Source of the DNA: Manihot esculenta
Taxonomy: Eukaryota > Streptophyta > Magnoliopsida > Malpighiales > Euphorbiaceae
Length of the DNA: 64,000 nucleotides
Reading direction: 5' to 3'
NCBI RefSeq assembly: GCF_001659605.2
Contig: NC_035169.2
Location: 4,640,110 to 4,704,109, forward strand
Under the pieces are notes generated by a model. The model saw only the letters and a program-made list of their open reading frames with translations, ran no database searches and had not been told where the DNA came from. The position numbers were made by a program, and so were the translations under genes. This document shows positions 1 to 11,518 of the stretch, one piece after another (positions within the stretch are counted from its first letter, which is position 1; each line of letters begins with the position of its first letter).

Positions 1-787
1 TACAAATATAGATCAATTTAGATTAAATTAAAATAAATTGATACACTAAAATGATAAAATTAAAAAATTTATAATAACAATAATAATTTAAATTACTTTT
101 TTAATATTATAAATTTTAATTTTAAGAAAAATAAAAAAAATGTTAATTTTAAAATAAATTTATAATTGTACTCTAAATTTAAAAAATTATTAATTAAATC
201 TGATATTTTAAATTGTAATTAATAGAACTCTAAACTTTACCGGCAGATAATGTGGCAATAATGTAAATCTCTAATAAAAAATTTCATGTGAAGGATATAA
301 TTGGAACAAATATGTTATCATCTAAAAAAATTTCTCATATTTCGTAATTTTAGATAAAATCATATTATTGTTTTGAGATTAAATATAAATTTCTTTTAAA
401 TTATTTTAAGACATTTTATTATTTTGCAATTGTTTATATATTTATTTCATTTGAGTATATATGTATACTATATAAAAATAAAATAAAATATTAAATTCCT
501 AAAGCATTTCTAGGATAAATCTGTTTCTAAAAATAAAAAATTCAAAAATTAGCTCTAATTCTAATTTTTAACGAGAATCATATTAGAATTCAAACTAAAT
601 TATTCGTGAAATCACCTCTAAATTAAAGAAAATTATAATTTTTTTTATAAAACTAAAATTTTATTTTTTGGAAAAATATTGAATGTGAAATTTTATAAAT
701 ATATAATAAATTTGTATATGTATAACATATAATAAATATCAGGATGAAATAAAAATAATTATAATATAAAACTAAATCGCCTCCTAC
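1..787 (-). other. 5' part of the first intron of CNL locus 1 (rest outside window)
   Basis: Very AT-rich sequence without a coding signal. It lies directly downstream (minus strand) of the exon 1 donor site at 787-786. It resembles the intron of locus 5 near 59800-60699; both contain the same AGGATGAAATAAAAATAATT stretch close to the donor. No NB-ARC sequence is present, so the second exon of this locus is either beyond the left edge or missing. Confidence 0.7.
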
Positions 788-1096
788 CTTTTTGGTGGTG
801 GTTCCATACAATTGAAGCACTCGTCTTCTCTGATCTTCACATTCAAATTCATCAAGCACATCCTCAGCATCATAGAGAGCATCCTTAAGCTTAGCCAACC
901 ACAACCGCAGTTGGTGGTCATTCACTTGCTTCTCCTCAGCATCCATTAGCACAGCTTTCACCGTCAACAAGATATCTTCAAGCTTTTTGAGTTCTGCTTT
1001 CAAGCCCCATGCAAAACATATCTCTTGGTAGGTATGGGATGCTATCTTCTCCAACACTTTCTCAGCAATATTAAAAGCGAATGACTCTATTGCCAT
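788..1096 (-). CDS. CNL disease-resistance protein, exon 1 (coiled-coil domain), locus 1
   Basis: First exon of an intracellular immune receptor of the CC-NBS-LRR class (RGA type). It encodes 103 residues from ATG at 1096: an Rx-type N-terminal helical bundle with the EDVID-like motif DAEDVLDEF near residues 77-85 and the conserved [11 protein letters not shown] helix before it. The exon ends at AAAAAG followed by GTAGGAGG, a good donor in phase 0. Open reading continues past the donor only as intron readthrough. It is nearly identical to the first exons at 26926-27234 and 60700-61008. No second exon is seen in the window, so completeness cannot be judged. In this family the CC domain takes part in signalling and in contacts with NB-ARC and partner proteins. 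The identification is firm; whether the gene is functional is unknown. Confidence 0.9.
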
Positions 1097-1169
1097 TTTT
1101 GTGGATTTTGATTTTTATTTGAGTAGGAATTGAGATAGATAACAAAATTTGAATCAAAATCCCATGCAT

Positions 1170-1175
1170 TTTATA
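1170..1175 (-). promoter_or_regulatory. TATA box of CNL locus 1
   Basis: The minus strand reads CTATAAAATGCATGGG, with TATAAA 74 nt upstream of the ATG at 1096. The same box at the same distance precedes exon 1 of locus 5 (61082-61087). It is missing from locus 2, where this region has been replaced by repeat sequence. Confidence 0.6.
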
Positions 1176-2160
1176 GCTTACAAAACTCATTTGGCAAGCA
1201 TCGAGTTTTCAAGGTTGTGAATTAAAGCATAAATTCTATTCTTTCTGCTGATGAACTTAAAGATTATACTAAGTCTTTGGAGTGTAAAATTCTATATTCT
1301 CCCATCTTCTTACTCATTCTTGGTATAGGCAAAAGTTACAAGCAACATGATGACTTTGGGTCCATTTGGTTTTGAAAATAGAAATGCAATATTGTATATA
1401 TTAAGCTTATTTATATCATGTAAAAAAAGTATTTATTTATTTTTAAATATTTTTTAATGCTTGAGATATATTAGTGAAAATAGTTTTCTTTATAATTAAA
1501 AACTTAATTGTTTTTAAAGAAGATTAATTTTTCTTTTAAAGATCAAGTCATTTTTTATATTTTAAAATTTTTATTAACACCATTATATATTATGTCAGAA
1601 AATTTCTGGCGCTATTTAACATCGATATGTATAAATATATATTGTTTATTTTAATTTATACATCTTTGTCTCCCTCTCCTCAAATCGGCCAACTGATCTA
1701 TCCAAAATCCCATAAGTTTTCTTTATCTCTCTTTCTTCACTTTCACCGTTCTCTCTACAAGTTCATGGTGATTTTTCAAGTTTGGTGACTGATATACTGA
1801 AAATTTTTCAAGAGAGAGATTAATAGTGTCACTAATAATTCATTCACACATTTCACCACCTCTTTCTTCATGTCGAGGTTTTAACTTGTATGTGTTTTTT
1901 GGGGTTTTGCAATTGGATATTGTTTGCCTTCGGAGCTTAGCATTTGATAAACCTTTTTTATTTTCTTTTGTTTTTCTAACGATGATAAAGCTACTTTTAT
2001 TTATTTCTTTTAGTTGAAATATCAATAGTACTCATGATGATAAAACTTGTCTATACCGAGTTTACATGGACTGGTAACATAATGTAAATTAGTAAAACTT
2101 ATCTAAATCGAATTTACATGGATTAGTAACATAATGTAAAATAATAGTGCAACCCACATG

Positions 2161-2265
2161 AAATGCATGTAATTATACTATGAATTTATATAGACTTAAT
2201 TTAGATAGAAATGAAATGCGTGTAATTATACTATGAATTTATATAGACTTAATTTAGATAGAAAT
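2161..2265 (+). repeat. 53-bp tandem duplication
   Basis: Two adjacent copies (2161-2213 and 2214-2265) of a segment beginning AAATGC(A/G)TGTAATTATAC. They differ by a single A/G change near the start. The single-copy counterpart is present upstream of locus 5 near 61958. The second copy ends exactly where the copia LTR begins. Confidence 0.85.
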
Positions 2266-2526
2266 TGTAGAGAATACAAGATAACTACTGTTTTGTTATA
2301 TTGTGTTATTATGTTTATGCTCTTGGGTTATATGGGTATAATTATCATATGTAAGGGTAAAGAGAGACTTTTCTTTTTTGATATGTTCTCACGTGTTACA
2401 CAAAGTCATGTGATCTATAGGGTTATGTAACCCTCCTTAAACAGTTCTCAGACATAACATACTTTTTTGTACGATTCATTACATCTTGAATGAGAAACCA
2501 AATAGTTTTCTTCATCTTTCTCTTCA
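2266..2526 (+). repeat. 5' LTR of truncated copia element
   Basis: Starts TGTAGAGAATAC and ends CTCTTCA directly before the primer-binding site. The start is set by comparison with the empty site upstream of locus 5, where homology breaks after GATAGAAAT. No matching 3' LTR was found downstream. Confidence 0.7.
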
Positions 2527-2538
2527 TGGTATCAGAGC
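2527..2538 (+). promoter_or_regulatory. Primer-binding site (initiator Met tRNA) of copia element
   Basis: TGGTATCAGAGC follows the CA end of the LTR without a gap. It is the canonical copia priming site in plants. Confidence 0.9.
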
Positions 2539-2668
2539 GAGTTAGGGTTTACACTCTTCCCTGTCCTCTCTCTTAGACTCCGGTCGTCCCTCAAAACAAC
2601 ACCTCTTCACATAAGATCCAGCTTATACGCCAGACAAACACCATCGCCGATCTCACATCGACTCTGGC

Positions 2669-5187
2669 TTGCATGGCAAGCAGATCTGGTTGAAATTCTT
2701 CTCTTCTTTCAAAATGACCACAACTTTGTCAAATCTAAAGTTTGTACATCAAGATCTGTACCTAAAATCAACAGATCTTGTGGATGATGGGGGACGAGGA
2801 AACAACAGTAAAGAAGGCAAAAACACGGAGATGAAGGACAAAGTTCATATCGCAACTGATAGAATCAAATTTAGACTATTTTATCATGTTGTTATTAATG
2901 TTAATTTATACTTTTTCTGCTTAATTCTGTGGTTTTGATCTTATTTTGCAGAAAATGGTGTAAAGAGGTCATTTGGTGAAAATACTCTTAAAACTGCCTA
3001 AAAAGGGATAAAAGAGAACAAGCTGTTTGCCCAAGTCAAGTTGCAGCTGAAGTGAAGATAAATAAGGAAAGTGTTAAATAAGGAAAGTGTAGTCAGCAGA
3101 GTAATTTGAAATTCAAATTTTAAATATTCAAGAAGTCTTTCCTTTATTGAGGAAGCCAAATCTCAAGAAGATGCACATTCAAAATTCAACATTCAAAATT
3201 TAAAATTTAAAATTCAAAATTCAGCTTGTTTAGGAAGCCAAATCTCAAGAAGACATATTTGCCTCCCAAGTAATCAAGATTCAAAATTCAAAATTCAAAA
3301 GAAGGCTCCACCTCATCTAGGGCAACACTCCCGCACTATAAAAGCATAAGGAGTGCCGCCCATCCTCTCTTCTCTTCCTCTCTTCTCCCACTCGGATTGG
3401 ATCACACGCCTCCTTCTCCACCTTGCCGCCCGCCGATTCCATCTTTCCTTCTCCTCTTTCTTTTATTTTTTGTTTTATTTCAGCCATGAGTGGCTGAAAC
3501 CTCTTTTTCTAGTTGAAGATTAGGTGAAACTTTAGTTGTTTTATGGATTGGGAGATCTGAACATACATTGTTTATCTTTTGTTTTTTAGTATTTATGCAA
3601 TTTCATGCTTAATTTCATTGTTGCTTTGTTGTTTAGATCTATGTTGATTCTTGATTGCAAAGTAATAATTTGTTAGTTTGAATAGTTTTGAGTCTGTAAT
3701 TGCTTGGATTATTCAAACACAAGAACACTTGGTGTAAAAACTAAGGAAATTGCATGATCTAGCGATATCACCATACGTTTGGGTAGCTTGAATTAGGTCT
3801 CTCTATTTCTTAATACAATTGACAGTTGTTAGATGCCAAAGGCCCAAGGACGTTCATTGGCAACTTGTTGATTAGTGATTAATTAGAGGACGTTCCCTAA
3901 GTGATTTATGCTTAAGGAGGGATATGGTGATGAGAAGCGTCTTCTATCTCCATAACTAATTTATTGAATCAGACAAAGGAACCTAAGTGTCAATGATCAA
4001 TCCCAACAACTGAAGTGGATCCAACTCTTCAACTAGAACTTTTCTCATATTTGAATATTCTTTACTTTTATTATTTGCTTTACTTTATTGCTTTCAGTAT
4101 TAGTTTAATTTAATCAATCTCAAAACTCCCCCTTTTTATTTTACTTTCAGTTTATTTTCTTGGTCTTGATAAGAAAAATAGGTGAGTATCAATTCCATGT
4201 GGATTCGATCCTTTTGCCACTATCTACAGTTGTAAGATTGTTGATAACCAAAAAGGTTATTTTTGACCGGCTTCGACAACCGCACAGTCAGCAACTAAAA
4301 ATCTTGCGGATCCTCTAACTCTTCAGTTTTCGGACCATCCAGGTATGATTTTAGTGTCTGCTCCTCTGGTAGGGACAAACTTTAGATCTTGGTATAGAGC
4401 CATTAGGATAGCCCTAGGAGCCAAACAGAAACTCAAATTTATAGAGGGTGCAGTTACAGTGCCTAATAGAGAATCCGATTCCTATGAACAATGGAAGCGA
4501 TGTGACTTTATGGTCACATCCTGGATCTTGAACTCTATATCCAGAGAGTTGGTAGATGGTTTCATTTACACAGCCTCAACCAGGGATCTCTGGCTTAAAA
4601 TCACAGAAAGATTTAGTGAATGTAATAACACCATGATTTATGAGCTGAGAAGGAAAATATCCTTGATATCTTAAGACAATACCTCTACATCTGTCTATTT
4701 CACAAAATTAAAGGGGCTTTGGGACGAATTGGGCTCAATGGAAACTCTTCCACCATGCACATGTGGTGCATCAAAGGCAATAGATGAGCTAAACAATAGA
4801 AATAGGTTATTGCAATTCCTTATGGGATTGAATGATGCCTACAGGACAGTTAGAGATCAGATCCTAGGCATGGATCCTTTGCCCTCTGTGAATAAAACCT
4901 ATTCTTTGTTACTCAAATTTGAGTCTTAGAAGGACATTCTGGGAAGTATAAATGGGAACACTGAACCTTTAGTCTTGATGAATAGGACGCAGAAACAATA
5001 TCAAGGGAGGCAGAAAAGGCCTGACCAAAAAAAGGGACATTGTTCCTACTGTGACATGGATGGACATGTCAAAGAGGATTGTTTCAAGATAATAGGATAC
5101 CCTGAATGGTTTAAAACAAAAACCAAAAATAATGGACAATTCTCCAAAACACTAGAACCATGGGACATGACAAGAGAGTTGTGGTAG
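2669..5187 (+). pseudogene. copia gag, split by solo LTR and carrying nonsense changes
   Basis: Capsid-nucleocapsid gene of the copia element. The N-terminal part lies at 2669-2856 and the rest at 4291-5187; the reading frame is continuous across the solo LTR if the inserted sequence and one copy of the GCAAC duplication are skipped. The conserved copia gag signature with GTNFRSWYRAIR is at about 4369-4404. A CX2CX4HX4C zinc knuckle (CSYCDMDGHVKEDC) is at about 5041-5082. In-frame stops occur at 4672-4674 (TAA) and 4927-4929 (TAG), so the gene was dead even apart from the insertion. The start is uncertain, with an alternative ATG at 2713. Confidence 0.8.
2857..4290 (+). mobile_element. Solo LTR with 5-bp target duplication, inside copia gag
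   Basis: 1434-bp LTR that begins TGATAGAATC and ends CGCACAGTCA, flanked by direct GCAAC repeats at 2852-2856 and 4291-4295. A TATA-like CTATAAAAGC is near 3336. The end region, with GTGGATTCGATCC followed by TTATTTTTGACCGG, resembles the 3' LTR ends of plant Ty3/gypsy elements. No second LTR, primer-binding site or internal genes are present, so this is the product of LTR-LTR recombination. The strand given follows the TATA box and the style of the LTR end. Confidence 0.85.
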
Positions 5188-5429
5188 CTGTTGAAGCCCC
5201 CCAAACAGAAAGGATACCCCCATTGACATGCCCGACACATCTACTCAAATAAATGACCTCAATATCATGCTGAGTTCCTTACAACAGGAGGACAGCAAAC
5301 TAATCAAAGGAAAGGCTGTACTCAGCAAATACTCTCCAATTTGACTACACCAATGAATATGATTCAGATTCAGGTCTAGTCATCTTCACAGGTACCTCTA
5401 ACTCTAAAAATCTGTCTTATGCATCTTTC

Positions 5430-5902
5430 CATAAGCACTGTAATTGGGTCCTTGACACTGGTGCCACTGACCATATGTCTTCAAATCAATTAGTTTTTCA
5501 ATCCTTAGACTTATTAAATAAGCCAGTTTCTGTTTACTTACCTGATGGTAATGCTATGAAAGTCTGCTATACTGGTTCTATTATGCTTTCAGATTATATA
5601 CACCTAAAAATGTATTGTTTGTTCCAAAGTTCAATTATAATCTTCTTTTTGTTAGCAAGTTAATCAAAGATTGCAAGTTGAGTTGTCTTTTCCTTCCTAC
5701 TTGTTGCATTATTCAGGACCCTTTAACTAAGCGAGTGGTTGTTGTGGGCAAGGAAGAGGTAGGGTTATATAAATTGAATCAGATGAGTTTTTTGCCTATT
5801 GAAATTGATAAACAATTGACTGCTATTGTGAATACTATGTCTGAGTTGCAATCCTGTCGCATTGGGTTGCCTCCCAAGCAGCACCCTTCTTTACTGTCTT
5901 AG
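5430..5902 (+). pseudogene. copia pol remnant: aspartic protease and GAG-pre-integrase region
   Basis: NWVLDTGATDHM near 5446-5481 is the plant copia protease active site, with DTGA catalytic residues. About 130 residues follow, including VPKFNYNLLFVSKL near 5618-5660, which typically precedes the integrase zinc finger. A frameshift lies near 5610, since the two halves are in different frames (5475-5663 and 5615-5902). The frame ends at 5902 just before the expected HxRLGH-type motif, which is only weakly visible with stops. Confidence 0.8.
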
Positions 5903-6029
5903 GCTGGACATTAGTAGCATGTTAGGCTTCATTGATTTTCCTTCTACAACCACTTCCATCTTCATATTCATTCAACACCCATATCAACTTCTTTGCTTTT
6001 AAAGGATTCAATTAGGTGGAGATTATGAT

Positions 6030-6660
6030 CAGAAGTGTGTTATTACTTTAATTTTAGAGAAAAGTCTAAAATATCTTCAGTTGAAAAGACTAATTAATTT
6101 ATAATTTTATAAAATTAAGGAAACAATTAATGAGATTTTTAATATTATACAAATTAAATAGTAGAATATTTAATATTTAAAATTAATAAGAACTGATTAA
6201 TAGATTTTTTAATATCTCATAAATATTTTAATATATTTTTAAAAATTAAGAGATTAAATCATAAATTTTCTTATATTATAAAAATTAAATAATAAATTAG
6301 TCTAAAAAATAGTTTCACATGGACTTGTTAAATCCAAGTTGCTTAAAATAACAGTCCAAACATTTAAGAAAGGAATAATCTCCATAGTGCATCAAGAATA
6401 AACTTGCTTCACACAAAAATCTATCAATTTTCTGATATGTGCACCGCTTGTTACTCTTCCACAACAAGAAACTCAAAATATATGGATAAATATATGGATG
6501 ATAATTATCGATTAAAAATATATAAACTTTTACTGACCAAAAAACTATATGCTTGATTTTTTTTAATTATTATTTTTTTTAAATTTTAAATAAATTTATA
6601 ATTAATTTATAAAATAAAATTAATAAAACTAATATTTAACCTTTATGAGTATAATAATAA
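6030..6660. repeat. AT-rich block with a copy of a dispersed fold-back repeat
   Basis: No coding signal. Roughly 6050-6310 carries phrases such as CTAATTAATTTATAATTTTA and ATTAATAGATTTTTTAATATC. These belong to the same dispersed family as the clear fold-back element at 10074-10449, but the copy is degenerate and its ends are not defined. Confidence 0.4.
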
Positions 6661-6719
6661 GGTAAGGTGAAGTGCAAAATCTACAATACATTAATAATAT
6701 ATCAAATATAAAATCTAAG

Positions 6720-7480
6720 ATATCAATAAGATCCTTGCTATTCCTTTCAGCTTATTTCCGAATGAAGACGGCTATATTTGGCACTTTGAAGCTAATGGTA
6801 GATATACAACAAAGTCAGGCTATAGGCTGGCCATGGAACTATAAAAATCTGATAGAGTTGTGTTGGTTGGTAATCCGGGTCCTAATGCAAGTCAGGGAAA
6901 AATATTGTTTTGGAAAAGACTTTGAATGCCCTCATGCAATTGCAATTTGGTTCAATTCTTCCCTCCAGCTGAGGTCATCCTTGATACCACACATGCACAT
7001 GATGGATTGCTTGGACAATCTTTATCAATTTTTAATTAAACAACAGGATGGAGCTCCCTTAGTTAAAATGGCAGGATCCCTGATGGGGCACATATGGAAG
7101 GATCGTAACATGTTCATCTTTGAAGGAAAGCAAAAGGTAGCCCTTGAGGTAATCAGACTTGCGTATCAGTAATTTGGGGATTACATCTTTGCCAACTCAT
7201 CAACTGTTGAAGAAGAAAGGGTGGTACCAAATGATGCAGCAACTGAAGTCTCCTAGCAAGCTCCTCCTCTAAATATAATCAAATTAAATTTCGATGCAGC
7301 CATTGATACCAGGAATTCCAGAGGAGCGAGTGCAGTTGTTTCTCGTGATCATAGAGGCCACCTTTTACTTTGGAGCTGTAGGCTTTAGAACCATAACGTC
7401 GATCCTCTCTTAATGGAGTGCCTAGCATGTAGAGATACATTGCTTTTAGCAAAGAATAGGGGTTTGCACAGGGTATTTTT
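6720..7480 (+). pseudogene. LINE-type non-LTR retrotransposon, 3' coding fragment (zf-RVT and RNase H)
   Basis: Across shifting frames the plus strand encodes the tail of a plant LINE polyprotein. DGYIWHFEANGRYTTKSGYR at about 6765-6825 is the typical zf-RVT lead-in. HIWKDRNMFIFEGK near 7089-7130 precedes an RNase H (RVT_3-like) start, KLNFDAAIDTRNSRGASAVV, near 7286-7345. A later part, VDPLLMECLACRD, is near 7400-7438. Frameshifts and stops (for example TAA at 7170-7172 and TAG at 7254-7256) show it is dead. RT and endonuclease parts are missing. A second copy of the 3' portion is at 50042-50465. Confidence 0.75.
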
Positions 7481-7933
7481 TAGGATGTATTAAGATATGA
7501 AACCTAATAATATATTATGGACTATACACTGTACCCTATAGCATTTTTCAGACATATAAATATATAATATTCTTTTGGTATATTTTGTTTGAATACTAAC
7601 ATAGAAATAAGAAAATTCTAGTTACCGTGAATATAGCCAAATTGGTAAATCACGTGTATTAATTTCTGATTCGATTTTTAATAAAATAATTCTGCAACCA
7701 TTATCAAGCATGTTAAGGGAGACAAGCGCCTTTACTTATTCAAGATCTGATTATGGATATCTTTTTTTTTTTTTGGCTCAAGAGATTACCTAATATATAT
7801 TTTTCTTTTGTAAGAAGGCATGGGAACCAAATGGAGCAAGCACAAGTTAAGAAGTTTAGTTTTGATGATGTTTTTTGGTGTAATCTGAATTACCAGCATA
7901 TGTTCTTGCCGGTTTAACGGGCAGTAATAGTAG

Positions 7934-8383
7934 GAGTGAGCATTTGGTCGGTTTGGTTCAAATTCAAACCGAACCGAATAAATCAAAAATTGAAATTTTA
8001 GTATTTATAAAAATCAAATCGAATTGATTTTAGTCATAAATCAAATCGAATCAGATCAGTCTGATTTGATTCGATTCAGTTCAGTTTGATCGATTTTGAT
8101 TTTTAATAAATTTTTTATTTTTTACACTTTATTTTTAGTATTTTAAAATTTAATTAAAATATTTTAATCTTAATATGATTTAATTTCTCTATTGAAAATA
8201 ACATATTATTATCACTAATAGAGTCGGTTCGATTTTTTTTATTTTTTTTATCAAAACTGAACCGAACTGAAATTTTTAAAATTAAAAACCAAACCGAACT
8301 GAATTGAATAAAAAATCAAACTGAATTTTTAAATTAATTTATTTCAATTGATTTTTTCGATTTGAACCGAATACCGCTCATTC
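7934..8383. mobile_element. MITE-like inverted-repeat element A
   Basis: About 450 bp with complementary ends. The left end reads GTGAGCATTTGGTCGGTTTG; the right end, read in reverse complement, gives ATGAGCGGTATTCGGTTC. Internal sequence is rich in alternating AATCAAATCGAA and TTCGATTTGAA phrases. A related copy lies at 27287-27631. No coding capacity. The paralogous block at 50.7 kb lacks the whole interval 7748-8523 that contains it. Superfamily not assigned. Confidence 0.65.
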
Positions 8384-8522
8384 TGAGTAATACAACATAT
8401 ATTTTGAAAAAAAAAATAATTTATTTTCTTTATTATCCTTATTATTCTTATTATTTCTAAGCTAGATAGAAACATTTGCTTTACAAATAACAATTTTTTT
8501 CACATTGAATATATTTTTGAAC

Positions 8523-11518
8523 ACCATTATTAATATTTCACAATGTTTAAAATTCAAAATTTACATAATTTTTTTATCATTAAAAAATATAAATTAAGAT
8601 GGATACTATTTTTAAAAAATTAACAAAATAATATAATAAATTTCTTAATATCTATTATAAATACATTATATATTAGTACTTAACAATAAATTAAATTCTA
8701 AAGAAAAAAAATTATTAATTAAGAAAACACAAAGATATTTGAAGTTAAAATAAACAAATAATTGATAAAGCAGTGGATCCAAGGGGGAAAAAATAGAAAA
8801 ATATGCAAATAAATTCAGACAGATGAAAAAGGTCTAAATAATTAACAATTTGAAAAGAATATTTCCATTCTAAGGTGATGAAAATTGTAGAATTAAAATA
8901 GACATGTGTACACATGACTTCCCATTAAAAATGAAGAAGATGCCCCTAATGAATATGGATCTTAAGATCTTGAAATTGCTCATCTCCAAAAATCAAAGGA
9001 ATGATTCAAGCATAAAACTTACAAACTCAAAACAAATTCTTGTAGTGTACAAATTTTAGAAGGAAAATTAATTCATTAACAAGGGCAATTCCTTTCGTTA
9101 AAGACTTTAAAAAAAATTAAGTAGCTATAACAAATTATTAATTGTCATATAAGATATTAGCTGTTTATTTTTTTAAAAAAAAATTAAAAATAATTTTTCA
9201 ACAAAAAATTTATGAAAGTCCATACATCATCTAAAATGACGGATTATCTGTCTGCTTTCCATATACTAAAATGTTTATGAACAATGACAGATTATGAGCT
9301 TTTCGAGTTGGAGAGAAAATAGGTGGTGGGTTAATGAAAGAGTCTAATTAGATATATCTCTCCAAGAGGTTCTCTTGCATATTAGGTCGGCAATTGTAAC
9401 ACTGAAGTTTCTGATTTTTGAAATTTCTGTTGGAAATATATATCAACAATCAACTATAGCTTCTCTTTGATTTGACTTGGTTTTTACCTTGACATTCTTC
9501 AATCGAGTCTCTAGTGTTATTCTTGATTGCAAAGTTTAAGCTTTGGGAAGTAAAATCAGTATTGAAGAGTAGGAAATCTAGAAAAAATTTGAACTGTATA
9601 CTAAAATTTTCAGCAGATGGACACAGCTTCAACGAGTAAGCTTGAATTAAGATATCCAATCATGAATACATCAATAAAGTTCACATTGATACAAATTAAA
9701 AACTCCCATAACATCAATTGCCTTGCTTATTATTATTATTATTTTTTCTGAATAACTGAATATTTCATTCTGTTCATATACAAGATTTTTTGGCCAGTCA
9801 TCTTATTCTGCAGAAATTGGTCAGAAATAAAAGATAAAAGAAGCATTAAAAATATTTAAATTAAGAAAAAGGAGAGAAAAGATATGAAAAGGGAGGAATG
9901 TGAGCCTCTACCTGAATTCTGTGCAGGTATGGAAAAGCTTCAGCATGGATTCTCAGTCAGTTCTCTAAACACATTTTTCACTTGGTTTAGAACATTATTA
10001 AACATTAGTTTTCAACAGAAAGCAATTCCATGAACAAAAAGCAACAGAACCTTGAAGCCATAAAACAATGGAAAATTCACTAATTGGTCTTGTGATACAG
10101 GGAAGCTCATTAGTTGAGTTTAAAAAAATAGATTAAAACTATCCTGAAATTTTAAAAAATCTACTAATTAGTCCTGTTGTTAATTTTAACTGTTAAACGT
10201 TTTACTATTTAGTTCATGTGATATAGAAAAATTTATTAGCTGATTTCTCAGTTTCGTAAAAATATCTACTAATTATTCCCTTTATATCGAGGGCATTTTA
10301 GATTTTTTTACGGTATTTAATGGTTAAAATTAATAGACAGACTAACTAGTAGACTTTTTAAAATCTCATAAACGTTTTAATATATTTTTCAAAATTGAGA
10401 GACTACCTAATTAATTTCCCAATACCACAAGGATGAATTAGTAAATTTCTCTAAAACACAAGAAAATTAAGAAAGAAAAAGAAGTGGATAAACATACAAC
10501 TTTTGATGATTTGAAAGATGAATATAGCTACATCCATATTCTGATTTGAGTGACTTAAGCAAACTGGGTTGATGATTTGCAATTCTCCATGCATAGGTTT
10601 TCATTACAAACTCATCTGATAATATAAAAATAATAAGATCCATTGATAAAATAAAAATAATAAGATCTCAACTAATAAGATCCGTTGAGATCGTGACACA
10701 TGAATGTAGAGTATGATAAGACTTTATGCATTATTTTATTCTGTTTGAGGAAAGTCCAACTTAGAGGATATAAAAATCAAATTTCAGCACCTTAGATCTT
10801 ACTATTATTCAAATTAGGTAGGTCGATCATTTTAAAGCCCATAATCAACGAGTAGATCTCTCTTAAATACGTAGGATATCATTAAGGTCATGGTTGTCTA
10901 TGCGATAGGATTGACAAACATGACACGCGCGATGGACAAGTCATGGGCTAACCGACTCCATTAACGAGCCGTCTGACATTTCTGCCGCAATACACTATTA
11001 TTCAATCTAAGGGGACGTCAACAAAAACGTACCAAGATGAACCAATCACGTTCAAAGAAAGATTTTTCAACTTCACCAGTATATTACAAACACAAATCCT
11101 TCTCTAAACCTCAATCTCGACGAATCGAATTTCAACCTTATTAATTTCCAATCATCTATCCAAATTTATTAACTTTCCCGTGAAATCAAGCTTATTGTCC
11201 ACGTCTTCTTGAACCCATCGAATCTAAGATATCATCATCAAAAGCTGTAAGAGAAGAAATTAATGCAATTGATAAATGAACAATGAAAAAGAATTTAAAA
11301 TAAAATGAAAAGTCAAAGTCTAAATTAGTTCCATGTAGCATTAACATAAAGTGACAGATCTCTCAAGAGTCAAGACTTTATGCAATTCTCTCAAAGAGCA
11401 TCAAGTAATAGAGAGATAGTGTGTGCAACATTAGGTATGATACTGTTTAAAATATAAAAATAAAAAATCACAATAGTTTAGAGATACACATGTATTAGCA
11501 ATTTTTTACAACACAACA
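8523..11518 (-). other. 3' flank of CNL locus 2, duplicated at 50777-53773
   Basis: AT-rich sequence with no supported gene. It is repeated almost base for base at 50777-53773, with a constant offset of 42255 from at least 9450 onward. A 69-codon minus-strand open frame (9450-9659) is identical at 51705-51914, but that only reflects the young duplication. The part from about 10450 onward also recurs, more diverged, at 45490-46609 and, from about 10985, at 54878-55500. It contains an (ATT)n tract near 9730 and a fold-back element at 10074-10449. Confidence 0.75.
10074..10449. mobile_element. Fold-back MITE family B, best-preserved copy
   Basis: An approximately 376-bp imperfect palindrome. 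The left arm (AATTCACTAATTGGTC...) pairs along most of its length with the right arm (...GGATGAATTAGTAAATTT). Internal phrases such as AATCTACTAATTAGTCC and TTAATTTTAACTGTTAA occur on opposite strands in the two halves. Degenerate relatives lie near 6050, 15330-15883 with 23918-24064, and 34370-34664; an identical copy lies at 52329-52704 inside the segmental duplication. No coding capacity. Confidence 0.7.

Larger units (their letters stand above)
1097..2265 (-). other. Upstream flank of CNL locus 1, duplicated at 61009-62010
   Basis: Promoter-side sequence of locus 1. It aligns by eye over most of its length with 61009-62010 upstream of locus 5, including an opposite-strand open frame at 1826-2017 that recurs at 61667-61900. 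That frame diverges at its C-terminal end and has no recognisable domain, so it is treated as duplicated non-coding DNA. The homology stops at 2265, where a copia LTR is inserted. Confidence 0.6.
2266..5930 (+). mobile_element. Truncated Ty1/copia retrotransposon (5' LTR, gag, start of pol)
   Basis: A 261-bp 5' LTR (2266-2526, TG...CA) is followed immediately by TGGTATCAGAGC at 2527-2538. This is the standard plant copia primer-binding site, complementary to initiator methionine tRNA. The body then contains a copia-type gag with a zinc knuckle, an aspartic protease with DTGA, and the start of the GAG-pre-integrase region, and stops near 5930. Integrase core, RT, RNase H and the 3' LTR are missing. 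The gag is interrupted by a solo LTR (2857-4290). Left target sequence is probably GAAAT (2261-2265); with no 3' end the duplication cannot be confirmed. Locus 5's flank continues past this point without the element, so insertion followed the duplication. Confidence 0.85.

Noticed and set aside
1826..2017. 63-codon plus-strand frame that recurs at 61667-61900
   Set aside because: Shared by descent of a duplicated flank. The copies diverge in frame at the C-terminus and no domain or splice structure is visible.
9450..9659. 69-codon minus-strand frame identical at 51705-51914
   Set aside because: Identity is explained by the young segmental duplication, which preserves coding and non-coding DNA alike.
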